From Ensifer adhaerens (GTDB lineage: Bacteria > Pseudomonadota > Alphaproteobacteria > Rhizobiales > Rhizobiaceae): a DNA stretch of 64,000 nucleotides. A model generated the notes under the pieces. The model was not told the origin of the DNA. It made no database searches and saw nothing but the letters and a program-made list of their open reading frames with translations. The position numbers and the translations under genes are program-made. Where the stretch lies: NCBI GenBank assembly GCA_900215285.1, contig OCMG01000004.1, positions 496,001-560,000 of the forward strand. Reading direction: 5' to 3'. Of this stretch, positions 55,281-63,594 are shown piece after piece; position 1 is the stretch's first letter; each line of letters opens with the position of its first letter.

Positions 55281-56669
55281 TCACTTTTTGTGCAGCTCGG
55301 TCAGCGCTTGATTTAGCAGCTTGAAAACCTGATCATTATCGCATTGCGCGACGTTGAAGCGCATGAGGCTTGAAGCGCTACCGGCATGGCTGAAGACATT
55401 GCCGGGGGCGAGCACAAGGCCCTGAGCCAGCGCCGCTTTCGATAGCGCCGTTGCCTCCAGCCCCTCCGGCAAACGGCACCAGAGGAAGAAGCCGCCGAGC
55501 GCCGGATTGAGCAGATCGAATCCCAGCGCCTGAAGTTCGCGCGCCACCGCGTCACCGCTTGCCATCAAGCGGTTGCGCAAGCCGTCGAGATGACGCCGAT
55601 AGGCGCTGTCGGAGAGCACGGCATGGACCAGCGCTTCGGCCATCTGGTTGCCGCCGAAGCGGCTGGCGATGCGGAAATCGGTGAAATCCTCCACCCAATC
55701 GGACCTGAGCGCCACATAGCCGGTGCGGAAGGCGGCGGACAGCGTCTTTGAGAAGCTGCCGATGACGATGACGCGTTCCAGCCCGTCCATGGCGGCATAG
55801 CGGGGCGCGGGATCGCCTTCCAGATCGCCGAAGATATCGTCCTCGATGATCAGCAGATCGTGGCGCTCGGCGAGCTTCAGCACCTTGTGGGCCGTGACGG
55901 CTGAAAGCTTCCAGCCGGTCGGGTTATGCAGGCCGGCATTGGTGAGATAGAGCCGCGGATGCTCGGTTTCGACGAGATGGGCGAAGGCTTCGACATCCGG
56001 CCCGCCTGGGCCGAAGGGGACGGAGACGATGCGGAGACGGTTGGCCCGCAGCCCCGCAAGGAAATTGAAATAGCAGGGATCGTCGACGAGGATCGTATCG
56101 CCCGGTTCGGTCAGGAAGCGCAGAACGAGGTCGAGCGCCGAGGAGGCGGAATCGGCGAGCAGGATCTCCTCCGGCCCCGTCGTGATCTCGCGCGCCGCCA
56201 GACGCCGAGCGATGAGCTGGCGCAGCGGCGCGAAACCTTTCGGCTCGGAATAGTCGGTGAGCCCCGCGCCGCCGGTCCGGGCGAGATTGCGCAGCGCCTT
56301 GGCGATGATTTCCTGCGGCATCCAGCTTTCCGGCAGCCAGCCGCAGCCGGGCGAGAGCATGCCGGGGCGCGGCTCCAGCGCCTGGCGCGACATCCAGAGC
56401 GGATCGACGGCGCGCTCGACGGGCGGCGCTGCGGTCTTCAGCGAATGCGGAACCGGCTGGCTGCCGACATAGAAGCCCGCGCCGCGCCGCGGTTCGATGA
56501 GGCCGCTCGCCGCCAGCCGGTCATAGGCCTCGACCACGGTCGACTTGGAGATGCCGGTGGTCGCGGCGAGGCTGCGCACGGAAGGCAGCTTCTCGCCCGG
56601 CAGCAGCGTACGGGCGGAAATCCGCTCGCGGATGAGGGTCATCACCTTTTCGCATTGTCCCGACGCCAT
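55281..56669 (-). CDS. MocR-type regulator (GntR HTH fused to class I aminotransferase fold)
   Basis: A 462-residue fusion. Residues about 1-75 are a GntR winged helix (RISARTLLPGEKLPSVRSLAATTGISKSTVVEAYDRLAASGLIEPRRGAGFYV), and the rest an aminotransferase-like domain. The PLP region includes YLTNAGLHNPTG, IIEDDIFGDLEG and the Schiff-base Lys in IGSFSKTLSAAFRTGYV near 310. It is divergent from the EamA transporter gene, with a perfect palindrome in the gap, so it probably controls that transporter in response to an amino compound. Confidence 0.93.
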   Translation of the reverse strand: MASGQCEKVMTLIRERISARTLLPGEKLPSVRSLAATTGISKSTVVEAYDRLAASGLIEPRRGAGFYVGSQPVPHSLKTAAPPVERAVDPLWMSRQALEPRPGMLSPGCGWLPESWMPQEIIAKALRNLARTGGAGLTDYSEPKGFAPLRQLIARRLAAREITTGPEEILLADSASSALDLVLRFLTEPGDTILVDDPCYFNFLAGLRANRLRIVSVPFGPGGPDVEAFAHLVETEHPRLYLTNAGLHNPTGWKLSAVTAHKVLKLAERHDLLIIEDDIFGDLEGDPAPRYAAMDGLERVIVIGSFSKTLSAAFRTGYVALRSDWVEDFTDFRIASRFGGNQMAEALVHAVLSDSAYRRHLDGLRNRLMASGDAVARELQALGFDLLNPALGGFFLWCRLPEGLEATALSKAALAQGLVLAPGNVFSHAGSASSLMRFNVAQCDNDQVFKLLNQALTELHKK

Positions 56670-56700
56670 GACCGCCCCTCTGTACCGACCTTCGTATCAG

Positions 56701-56720
56701 TACAGTTTCTGAAAACTGTA
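56701..56720. promoter_or_regulatory. Palindrome in the mocR-eamA intergenic region
   Basis: TACAGTTT-CTGA-AAACTGTA is a perfect 8-bp inverted repeat. A CTGTAC/GTACAG pair overlaps its left side (56680-56705). These are candidate MocR half-sites controlling the divergent pair. Confidence 0.6.
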
Positions 56721-56782
56721 TTCAACTGTGTCTTTGCGGATAGCAAATTATCCGGCATTTCGGGCAGACAAGGAGATTTGCC

Positions 56783-57673
56783 ATGACCGATATCGCCGTC
56801 ACCGCACCGCCCGTCAGCGACAGGACCAAGGGCCTGATCTATGGCTTTCTGGGTGTTCTCGTGTTTTCCGGTTCGCTGCCGGCGACGCGCGCGGCAGTGG
56901 CCGATTTCGATCCGGTCTTCGTTACTGGCGCGCGCGCCGTGATTGCCGGCGTTCTGGGGGCGGCGTTGCTTTTCGCGCTGAAGGCGAAGCCGCCGGAAAG
57001 GCGCGATCTCCTGCCGCTCCTCGGCGTCACGATGGGCGTCGTCGTCGTGTGGCCGCTGATGATCGCCTTTTCGCTGCAACTCGTGCCCTCGGCGCACGGG
57101 ACGATGTTCATCGGCCTATTGCCGTTGATGACCGCTATTTTTGGCGTGCTACGCGGCGGCGAGCGGCCGAAGCCGCGCTTCTGGCTTTTCGCGGTGGCGG
57201 GCAGCGCGCTGGTGGTTTGCTATGCCTTCATTTCCAATGGGCTGGCGCTGTCCCTGCCCGATCTCTTCATGTTGATCGGCGTGACGGTCTGTGGATATGG
57301 CTATGCGGAGGGCGCGCAGCTGACGCGGCGGCTGGGCGGCTGGCAGGCGATTTCCTGGGCGCTGGTGCTCGGCATGCCGCTGATGCTGGCGCTTTCGTTT
57401 TTCTATGCGCCGGCGGATTTTCATGCTGTTCACGAGTCCTCGTGGCTGGGGCTGATCTATGCCGGGCTGATGGCCATGCTGGTCGGCTTCATCTTCTGGT
57501 ATCGCGGGCTGGCGCTCGGCGGCACGGCCTCTGTGGGCCTGCTGCAACTGACGCAGCCCTTCTTTTCCTTCGTCATCGCTTCGCTTTTTCTCGGAGAAGC
57601 GATTTCCGGCGCGATGATTGCGATTACCGTCGCAGTGGTGGCTTGCGTGGTCGCGGCAAGACGCAGCGCCTGA
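56783..57673 (+). CDS. DMT-superfamily transporter (EamA domains)
   Basis: A 296-residue membrane protein with ten predicted helices in two EamA repeats (LIYGFLGVLVFSGSLPATRAAV at the start; LIYAGLMAMLVGFIFWYRGLALGG in the second half). AAGGAG precedes the ATG. EamA proteins export amino acids or metabolites. The divergent MocR regulator hints at an amine or amino-acid substrate. Confidence 0.92.
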   Translation: MTDIAVTAPPVSDRTKGLIYGFLGVLVFSGSLPATRAAVADFDPVFVTGARAVIAGVLGAALLFALKAKPPERRDLLPLLGVTMGVVVVWPLMIAFSLQLVPSAHGTMFIGLLPLMTAIFGVLRGGERPKPRFWLFAVAGSALVVCYAFISNGLALSLPDLFMLIGVTVCGYGYAEGAQLTRRLGGWQAISWALVLGMPLMLALSFFYAPADFHAVHESSWLGLIYAGLMAMLVGFIFWYRGLALGGTASVGLLQLTQPFFSFVIASLFLGEAISGAMIAITVAVVACVVAARRSA

Positions 57674-57695
57674 CGGCGCTGCGCTTGAGCAGGGT

Positions 57696-58679
57696 TTAAG
57701 CGTTGCCGATCAGGATACCGGCGGCCAGAACCAGCCCGCCGCCGACGACGACTTGAAGAGCCGCGCGCAGGAAGGGCGTGTCCATATATTTGTTCTGAAT
57801 GAAGGCAATCGCCCAGAGTTCGAAGAACACGATGGCAATGGCCGTAATCGTCGCCGTCAGGAAGTTCGGGATCAGGTAGGGCAGCGTGTGGCCGAGGCCG
57901 CCAAGCGCCGTCATGATGCCCGAGGCGAGGCCACGCTTGATCGGCGAACCGCGACCAGAGAGCTTGCCGTCATCATGGGCGGCTTCCGTGAAGCCCATGG
58001 AAATGCCCGCACCGACCGACGCAGAGAGGCCGACGAGGAAGGTCTGCGTGGTGTCCTGCGTGGCGAAGGCCGCCGCGAAGATCGGGGCGAGCGTGGAAAC
58101 GGAACCGTCCATGAGACCGGCAAGCCCGGGCTGGACATAGGTCAGCACGAATTGACGGCGGGCGGTTTCATTTTCCTCCTCGCGCGCGTCTTCCGGCAGG
58201 TGCCTGTCTTCCAACATGGAGGCGACATCGCTGTGGCCCTGTTCGGCAATCGCCAGATCGCCCAGCAGCTTGCGGATCCCGGTGTCCTGCGCCTGTTTCT
58301 GCGCCTCGAGATAGAAGCGATAGGCCCCCTGCTCCATGCGCTCGGCTTCGTCGCGCATGTCGTCCAGTGACTTCGTCTCCATCAGCCAATCCGGAGAACG
58401 CTCGTAGAAGCCACGCACGTGTTCCCGGCGGATGAGCGGAATGCGCTTGCCGAAGCGGCTTTCGAACATGTCGATCAACATACGGCGATGGGTGTTTTCC
58501 ACATCCGCCATGTCGTCGAACACCTTGGCCGATTGCGGATATTGCGCCCTGAGCTTGTCGGCATAGGCGAGATAGATGCGCGCATCGTCCTCTTCGGACG
58601 AGATGGCCAGCGCCAGAATTTCGGCTTCGCTCAGGCTGGAGAATTCGCGCTTCTTCGAGCGCTCAAAGAGTCGGATCAT
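57696..58679 (-). CDS. mbfA: Membrane-bound ferritin MbfA (ferritin-like plus VIT domain)
   Basis: A 327-residue iron exporter. The N-terminal ferritin-like/rubrerythrin domain (about 15-160) has the di-iron type residues in EEDDARIYLAYADKL, DVENTHRRML and AEQGHSDVA. The C-terminal part (about 175-327) is a CCC1/VIT1 membrane domain with LAGLMDGSVSTLAPIFAAAF. In rhizobia and Brucella MbfA exports iron and protects against iron/peroxide stress under Irr repression. AAGGA lies eight bases before the ATG at 58679, and an Irr-type palindrome lies just upstream. Confidence 0.95.
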   Translation of the reverse strand: MIRLFERSKKREFSSLSEAEILALAISSEEDDARIYLAYADKLRAQYPQSAKVFDDMADVENTHRRMLIDMFESRFGKRIPLIRREHVRGFYERSPDWLMETKSLDDMRDEAERMEQGAYRFYLEAQKQAQDTGIRKLLGDLAIAEQGHSDVASMLEDRHLPEDAREEENETARRQFVLTYVQPGLAGLMDGSVSTLAPIFAAAFATQDTTQTFLVGLSASVGAGISMGFTEAAHDDGKLSGRGSPIKRGLASGIMTALGGLGHTLPYLIPNFLTATITAIAIVFFELWAIAFIQNKYMDTPFLRAALQVVVGGGLVLAAGILIGNA

Positions 58680-58693
58680 GGGAGGCATCCTTT

Positions 58694-58708
58694 TTAGAAT
58701 AATTCTAA
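58694..58708 (-). promoter_or_regulatory. Irr-type iron control element before mbfA
   Basis: TTAGAAT-A-ATTCTAA is a perfect 15-base palindrome 15 bp before the mbfA ATG. It fits the TTTAGAA-type iron control elements bound by Irr. The position next to the start suits repression under low iron. Confidence 0.75.
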
Positions 58709-58739
58709 TCTAGATGGTCAGGGATGCGCCGTCAACCGG

Positions 58740-58819
58740 GCTATCCTCTCCCCTTGTGGGAGAGGATAGCCTGCCCCAAGAGCCGAAGGCGATTGGCTAG
58801 GCAGGCTTGGTGAGGGGGT
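58740..58819. repeat. Two-hairpin repeat, copy 14
   Basis: Module 1 is CTATCCTCTCCCCTTGTGGG with its pairing AGAGGATAG, then GCCTGCCCCAAGAGCC, a variable stretch with GGCAGGC closing the stem, and the tail CTTGGTGAGGGGG. It is closest to copy 5. Confidence 0.85.
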
Positions 58820-58848
58820 GAATGCGGTGAGTGTTGGGACGCATCAGC

Positions 58849-58923
58849 CCCCTCACCTGGAAAATCTAGCACTTAGCTAAAGCTAAGATGCTGATTTTCC
58901 TTCCTCTCCCACAGGGGGAGAGG
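58849..58923. repeat. TTAGC-type two-hairpin repeat, copy 15, overlapping the moeB 3' end
   Basis: Tail CCCCCTCACCTGG, middle quasi-palindrome AAAATCTAGCACTTAGC/GCTAAGATGCTGATTTT, and module 1 CCTCTCCCACAGGGGGAGAGG. It is a near-identical reverse copy of 35004-35080. Its module 1 and half its middle stem are read as the C-terminal codons and TAG stop of moeB. Confidence 0.85.
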
Positions 58924-59692
58924 AAAGCGGCCGCTTGTAGCGCACCGTATCGAAGCGCGCCGAGAGCCCATCATAAAGCAGCAGGCGCCCGACAAGCGGC
59001 TCGCCGGCACCGGTGACGAGCTTGATCACCTCCATCGCCATCAGCGTACCGACGACGCCCGTGACGGCACCAATGACGCCGGCTTCGGCGCAGGTGGGGA
59101 CCATGCCCTCCGGCGGCGGCGCGGGGAAAAGGTCGCGATAGCCGGGTAACAATCGGCCCTCCGCGCCTTGCTCATAGGGCTTCAGGACAGTGACGGAACC
59201 ATCGAAGCGGCCGACGGCACCGGTCACCAGCGGAATGCGGGCGGCTTCGGCCATATCGGCGGAGAGATAGCGCGTCGCGAAATTATCGGAGCCGTCAGCC
59301 ATGAGGTCGTAGCCCTTGAGGATCTCGGGGGCGTTTTCGGCGCTCAGGCGCAGGTCGTGTCGGATGACGTTGACATGCGGATTGAGGGCGGCGACGGCGT
59401 TGGCGGCGCTTTGCGTCTTCGCCTCGCCGATGCGGTCTGTCGTGTGGATGATCTGGCGCTGAAGATTGGAGAGCGAGACGGTGTCGTCGTCGCAGATGCC
59501 GATCGTGCCGACGCCTGCGGCAGCGAGATACTGAATGAGCGGCGCGCCAAGCCCGCCGGCGCCGATGACCAGCACGCGCGCGGCTTTCAGCTTCTGCTGG
59601 CCGGGACCGCCGATTTCCGACAGCACGATATGGCGCGCATAGCGGCCGATCTCGTCGCTGGAAAGGGGTTGCGGATTCTCGCTGTTTGTCAT
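58883..59692 (-). CDS. moeB: Molybdopterin-synthase adenylyltransferase (MoeB/ThiF family)
   Basis: A 269-residue E1-like enzyme that adenylates the C-terminus of a small sulfur carrier (MoaD or ThiS). The ATP site is VIGAGGLGAPLIQYLAAAGVG near residue 42; SNLQRQIIHTTDRIGEAKT and DGSDNFATRYL follow. Zinc cysteines are not both obvious. The start overlaps the recF stop in an ATGA junction. The last 15 or so residues (PLSSPPVGEEGKSAS) come from an intergenic-type repeat and are probably an acquired tail. Confidence 0.92.
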   Translation of the reverse strand: MTNSENPQPLSSDEIGRYARHIVLSEIGGPGQQKLKAARVLVIGAGGLGAPLIQYLAAAGVGTIGICDDDTVSLSNLQRQIIHTTDRIGEAKTQSAANAVAALNPHVNVIRHDLRLSAENAPEILKGYDLMADGSDNFATRYLSADMAEAARIPLVTGAVGRFDGSVTVLKPYEQGAEGRLLPGYRDLFPAPPPEGMVPTCAEAGVIGAVTGVVGTLMAMEVIKLVTGAGEPLVGRLLLYDGLSARFDTVRYKRPLSSPPVGEEGKSAS

Positions 59693-60840
59693 GGCGCATC
59701 CTCCCGCGTGACCGTGCCGTTGCTCACGCGGAAGAATTCCGCGCGTTCGCCGAGGCTTTTGAACATTGCCGCATCCGTGCCGGTCATGAAAGCCTGTCCG
59801 CCGATTTCGTGGACGAGATCGAAGAGCGTGGCGCGGCGGTTTTCGTCGAGATGCGCGGCGATCTCGTCAAGAAGTAGGATTGGCGCATAGCCGGTCATGC
59901 GGGCGGCAAGGCGCGCATGCGCCAGAACGAGGCCGACCAGCAGCGCCTTTTGTTCACCCGTCGAGCAACGCTCGGCCTCGATATCCTTGGCGCGGTGGCG
60001 CACCAGGAGATCGGTCTTGTGCGGACCTTCGAGCGTGCGGCCGGCGCTCGCATCGCGCGGGCGGTCGCGGCCGAGCGCGAGACGATAATCGTCTTCCAGA
60101 TCGGCGGCGACGCGGCCTTCACCATCCTCATCCATGAAGCCGGCAAGGGACAAGGCGGGCACCGGGAAAGCCACCTCCGGCGCGCCCTCCTCCACCAGCC
60201 GCGCCAGCAGGCCCAGCATTTCGCGGCGTGCCAGCATGATGGCGACGCCGAGCCCCGCCATCTGCTCTTCCAGCCCGTCGAGCCAGGTCGTGTCCCAGCG
60301 GTTTTCGCTGAGAAGCCGGTTGCGGCTCTTCATCGCGCGCTCGAAATCGCTGGCGCGGCGGCCGTGCGTCGGGTCGATGGAGAGGACGAGGCGGTCGAGA
60401 AAGCGGCGACGGTCGGACGAACCGCCGGTGAAGAGACCATCCATGGAGGGCGTAAGCCAGAGGATGCGCAGGTGCTCGAGCAGGTCATCGATCGCGGGCG
60501 CCGAGACGCCATTGACGCGCAGCCGGCGCGTGACGCCGCCCTCCGGCCCCGTTTCCGTCCCCGTGCCGATATCGGCTTCGCCATTCATCCCGTCGATGGC
60601 GGCAAAGACCGTGAAGCCGGCCTCCGCGCCATTGCGCACCACATCCGCGTAAGCCGCGCGGCGAAAGCCACGGCCGGGCGAGAGCAAGGAGACGGCCTCC
60701 ATGAGATTGGTCTTGCCGGAGCCGTTATCGCCCGTCAGCACGACATGACGGCCATCGAAACGCAGCGACGCGGATGCGTAGTTTCGAAAGTCGGTCAGCG
60801 CGAGGCGGTGGATGGCGGTCTTTTCGGGCATCTCTGTCAT
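59689..60840 (-). CDS. recF: DNA replication/repair protein RecF
   Basis: A 383-residue SMC-like ATPase loading RecA at gaps and stalled forks. Walker A is GDNGSGKT (residues 37-44), the signature region is STGEQKALLVGLVLAHA near 295, and Walker B is PILLLDEIAAHLD near 320. The frame is open upstream to 60957, but the family N-terminus starts at the ATG 60840 or at another ATG at 60831. It is translationally coupled to moeB. Confidence 0.95.
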   Translation of the reverse strand: MTEMPEKTAIHRLALTDFRNYASASLRFDGRHVVLTGDNGSGKTNLMEAVSLLSPGRGFRRAAYADVVRNGAEAGFTVFAAIDGMNGEADIGTGTETGPEGGVTRRLRVNGVSAPAIDDLLEHLRILWLTPSMDGLFTGGSSDRRRFLDRLVLSIDPTHGRRASDFERAMKSRNRLLSENRWDTTWLDGLEEQMAGLGVAIMLARREMLGLLARLVEEGAPEVAFPVPALSLAGFMDEDGEGRVAADLEDDYRLALGRDRPRDASAGRTLEGPHKTDLLVRHRAKDIEAERCSTGEQKALLVGLVLAHARLAARMTGYAPILLLDEIAAHLDENRRATLFDLVHEIGGQAFMTGTDAAMFKSLGERAEFFRVSNGTVTREDAP

Positions 60841-60944
60841 GCTTATTAGATATGGGTTCGACGGATAGCAGGTGCCAAACGTCAAGGCAAAGACCGTGTG
60901 GCCCGAAGAATCCCTGCCGCACAGAAGATTCCTTGCCTGCCCCG

Positions 60945-60973
60945 TTGCGTATTTCAAACACCGCGGTTATAAG
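60945..60973 (+). promoter_or_regulatory. Candidate promoter of rpmI-rplT
   Basis: TTGCGT (60945-60950) and TATAAG (60968-60973) are 17 bp apart. The predicted transcript start, around 60980, coincides with the beginning of the leader hairpin at 60983. Confidence 0.6.
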
Positions 60974-60982
60974 CCCCCGTCC

Positions 60983-61014
60983 GAACGGTCCGGCAGGGCA
61001 TGCCGTGGCCGTTC
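60983..61014 (+). promoter_or_regulatory. Hairpin in the rpmI-rplT leader
   Basis: GAACGGTC pairs with GGCCGTTC (one G-T pair) and, across a single bulged base, CGGCA pairs with TGCCG around a GGGCA loop. It would lie at the very 5' end of the ribosomal-protein mRNA, about 65 bases before the rpmI start. It is a candidate for autoregulation by L20 or for mRNA protection. Confidence 0.5.
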
Positions 61015-61078
61015 TAAATGCTTGTGAAAAGGCCTCATCAGCCATTTCCAAAAACCATACCAAGAACGGAGTAGCAAA

Positions 61079-61282
61079 ATGCCCAAGATGAAGACGAAAT
61101 CGTCTGCCAAGAAGCGGTTCAAGATCACCGCAACCGGCAAGGTCAAGGCAGCTGCCGCTGGCAAGCGCCATGGCATGATCAAGCGGACCAACAAGTTCAT
61201 CCGCGACGCTCGCGGCACGATGGTGCTGGCGGAGCCGGATGGCAAGAAGGTCGTCAAGAATTACCTGCCCAACGGTCTCTGA
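61079..61282 (+). CDS. rpmI: Ribosomal protein L35
   Basis: A 67-residue, very basic large-subunit protein: [20 protein letters not shown] at the start and [16 protein letters not shown] in the middle are diagnostic. GGAG lies seven bases before the ATG. It is followed after 39 bp by rplT, the universal pairing. infC, the usual third partner, is 7.5 kb away in the opposite orientation. Confidence 0.98.
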   Translation: MPKMKTKSSAKKRFKITATGKVKAAAAGKRHGMIKRTNKFIRDARGTMVLAEPDGKKVVKNYLPNGL

Positions 61283-61321
61283 GACTGAGCAGCGTTTTCA
61301 AAGCTTTAAGGAGATCATGAC

Positions 61322-61726
61322 ATGGCACGTGTAAAAAGAGGCGTTACCGCCCACGCCAAGCACAAGAAGGTACTCAAGCAGGCCAAGGGTTTCTACGGCC
61401 GCCGCAAGAACACGATCCGCACCGCAAAGGCTGCTGTTGATCGTTCCAAGCAGTGGGCTTACAAGGACCGCAAGATCAACAAGCGCAATTTCCGCGCTCT
61501 GTGGATCCAGCGTATCAACGCTGCTGTCCGCGAACATGGCCTGACCTATGGCCGCTTCATCGATGGCCTGCACAAGGCTGGCATCGAGATCGACCGCAAG
61601 GTTCTGTCCGACATGGCAATCCATGAAAAGGAAGCCTTCGAAGCCCTGGTTAGCGCTTCGAAGAAGGCTCTCGAATATCTCAAGACTACCGGCACGGCCG
61701 GTGAGTTTGAAGGCGCGGTACGTTAA
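61322..61726 (+). CDS. rplT: Ribosomal protein L20
   Basis: A 134-residue basic protein needed for 50S assembly: [34 protein letters not shown] and [37 protein letters not shown]. In other bacteria L20 represses its own operon by binding the leader. AAGGAG precedes the ATG. A terminator follows. Confidence 0.98.
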   Translation: MARVKRGVTAHAKHKKVLKQAKGFYGRRKNTIRTAKAAVDRSKQWAYKDRKINKRNFRALWIQRINAAVREHGLTYGRFIDGLHKAGIEIDRKVLSDMAIHEKEAFEALVSASKKALEYLKTTGTAGEFEGAVR

Positions 61727-61768
61727 GTTCCAGCGCTTCCCAAGCTTATTTGAGACCTCAATATTGGG

Positions 61769-61804
61769 AAACCCGCGCTGGCAGGGCTAGCGCGGGTTTT
61801 TTCT
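61769..61804 (+). terminator. Rho-independent terminator after rplT
   Basis: ACCCGCGCT and AGCGCGGGT are exact 9-bp arms around nine bases, followed by seven T's. It lies 44 bp after the rplT stop and separates it from pheS. Confidence 0.92.
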
Positions 61805-61874
61805 TGTTTCAGGCGTCATGAAGGACGGCTAACCAGCTTTGTCATGATGCTCCTATCAGAAGACGGTGAGATGC

Positions 61875-62957
61875 ATGTCCGATCTTGAAAGTCTGAAATC
61901 CACGCTGCTCGCTGAAATCGAGGCAGCAGCCGACGAAGCGGCGATCGAAGCCGTGCGCGTCAATGCGCTGGGCAAGAAGGGTTCGGTCTCCGAACTCCTG
62001 AAGACGCTGGGCGCGATGAGCCCGGAAGAGCGCCAGACGCGCGGCGCCGCGATCAACGTTCTCAAGAACGAGATCACCGAGCGCATCGCCCACCGCAAGG
62101 CGGCTCTCAAGGATGCCGCGATTGCCGCGCGCCTTGCCGCCGAAAGCGTCGACGTGTCGCTTCCGGTTCGCACCTCGCCAGCGGAACTCGGCCGCATTCA
62201 TCCGATCACCCAGATCGTCGACGAAATCAGCGCGGTCTTCAGCGATATGGGCTTCTCGATCGCCGAAGGCCCGGATGTCGAGACGGACTATTACAACTTC
62301 ACCGCATTGAATTTCCCCGTCGGCCATCCGGCGCGCGAGATGCACGACACGTTCTTCTTCCCCCCCGACGAGAATGGCGAGCGCAAGGTTCTGCGCACGC
62401 ATACCTCCCCTGTGCAGGTTCGCACAATGGAAGTGCAGAAGCCGCCGATCCGCATCATCATTCCGGGCAAGACCTATCGCCAGGATAGCGACGCGACGCA
62501 TTCGCCGATGTTCCATCAGGTCGAAGGTCTCGTGGTCGACAAGAAGGCCAATGTCGCCAATCTGCGCTGGGTGCTTGAGGAGTTCTGCAAGAGCTTCTTC
62601 GAGGTCGACAGCGTGACGATGCGCTTCCGCCCGTCCTTCTTCCCCTTCACGGAGCCCTCCTTCGAGGTGGATATCCAGTGCGACCGTTCGGGTCCCATCG
62701 TGAAGTTCGGCGAAGGCAAGGACTGGATGGAAATCCTCGGCTGCGGCATGGTGCATCCGAACGTGCTGCGCTTCGGCGGCATCGATCCGGACGAGTATCA
62801 GGGCTTCGCCTGGGGCATGGGCATCGACCGCATCGCCATGCTGAAATACGGCATGCCGGACCTGCGCGACTTCTTCAACGCCGACATCCGCTGGATCAAC
62901 CACTACGGGTTCAGGCCGCTGGATATGCCGACGCTGTTTGGGGGCTTGAGCGCTTGA
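61875..62957 (+). CDS. pheS: Phenylalanine-tRNA ligase alpha subunit
   Basis: A 360-residue class II synthetase subunit. The N-terminal coiled coil (about 1-90) precedes the catalytic core with [19 protein letters not shown], motif 2 region [19 protein letters not shown] and motif 3 [17 protein letters not shown] near 310. The ATG at 61875 (GGTGAG upstream) gives the usual N-terminus; a GTG three codons earlier is open. The usual partner pheT follows after a 637-bp insertion carrying a toxin-antitoxin pair. Confidence 0.97.
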   Translation: MSDLESLKSTLLAEIEAAADEAAIEAVRVNALGKKGSVSELLKTLGAMSPEERQTRGAAINVLKNEITERIAHRKAALKDAAIAARLAAESVDVSLPVRTSPAELGRIHPITQIVDEISAVFSDMGFSIAEGPDVETDYYNFTALNFPVGHPAREMHDTFFFPPDENGERKVLRTHTSPVQVRTMEVQKPPIRIIIPGKTYRQDSDATHSPMFHQVEGLVVDKKANVANLRWVLEEFCKSFFEVDSVTMRFRPSFFPFTEPSFEVDIQCDRSGPIVKFGEGKDWMEILGCGMVHPNVLRFGGIDPDEYQGFAWGMGIDRIAMLKYGMPDLRDFFNADIRWINHYGFRPLDMPTLFGGLSA

Positions 62958-62980
62958 TTTAATTGTGCACACAATTAAAT
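62957..62980. promoter_or_regulatory. 24-bp operator palindrome of the BrnTA module
   Basis: ATTTAATTGTG and CACAATTAAAT are exact 11-bp arms around CA. The palindrome begins at the last base of the pheS stop codon and ends 13 bp before the brnT start. AT-rich perfect palindromes of this kind are typical binding sites for ribbon-helix-helix antitoxins such as BrnA. Confidence 0.8.
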
Positions 62981-62993
62981 ATGTATGGTATGT

Positions 62994-63266
62994 ATGGAAC
63001 TCGAATGGGACGAGGATAAACGCCAGAAAAACCTGCGAGAGCGCGGGATAGATTTCGCGTCCTTTTCCGATATCGACATGCAAACAGCCTTCACGGCTCA
63101 GGACAACAGAACGGATTATGGTGAGGTCCGCTTCATCACTTTCGGGTTCATTGCAGAGCGACTCCATGTTGCATGCTGGACGCGACGCGAGGAACGGATC
63201 AGGGTCATTTCGCTGAGGAAAGCCAATGAAAGAGAAAAAGCTCTCTATGCCGATCTTGCCGGATAG
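62994..63266 (+). CDS. brnT: BrnT-family toxin
   Basis: A 90-residue protein of the BrnT/DUF497 family: MELEWDEDKRQKNLRERGIDFA at the N-terminus and RLHVACWTRREERIRVISLRKANEREK at the C-terminus (the RIISARKA-like block). BrnT is a RelE-fold ribonuclease toxin. I chose the ATG at 62994, which gives the conserved start; ATGs at 62985 and 62981 lie nearby, and none has a clear RBS, consistent with low toxin expression. The 3' end overlaps brnA by 41 bp. Confidence 0.93.
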   Translation: MELEWDEDKRQKNLRERGIDFASFSDIDMQTAFTAQDNRTDYGEVRFITFGFIAERLHVACWTRREERIRVISLRKANEREKALYADLAG

Positions 63267-63540
63267 TCTTTTGCCTCTGACGGACGACGATGGCGAAGTG
63301 CGGGAATTGACGGCCGAAGACCTCAGACATTTCCGCCCCTCGAAGGAGGTCATGCCTGATGTTGTGAAGGCTTTCGAACGCATGCGTGGCGAACGCGGTC
63401 CACAGAAGGCGCCGGTGAAGGAACGCATCGGGCTGAGGCTCGACCGTGAGGTGGTGGATTATTTTCGCCACACCGGCCCCGGCTGGCAAAGCCGTATAAA
63501 TGATATCCTTGCCGAGCATGTGAAGGCGGACGGCAAATAG
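63226..63540 (+). CDS. brnA: BrnA-family antitoxin
   Basis: A 104-residue antitoxin: an N-terminal toxin-wrapping part and a C-terminal ribbon-helix-helix domain (KERIGLRLDREVVDYFRHTGPGWQSRINDILAEHV) that binds the operator. GAGGAAAG gives it a much better RBS than brnT. The order toxin then antitoxin is normal for BrnTA. The pair is inserted between pheS and pheT. Confidence 0.93.
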   Translation: MKEKKLSMPILPDSLLPLTDDDGEVRELTAEDLRHFRPSKEVMPDVVKAFERMRGERGPQKAPVKERIGLRLDREVVDYFRHTGPGWQSRINDILAEHVKADGK

Positions 63541-63594
63541 CGACGATCCAAAGACCTGCTTTGGTACGGCCATTCGATAAAAGGCGAAGAACTT

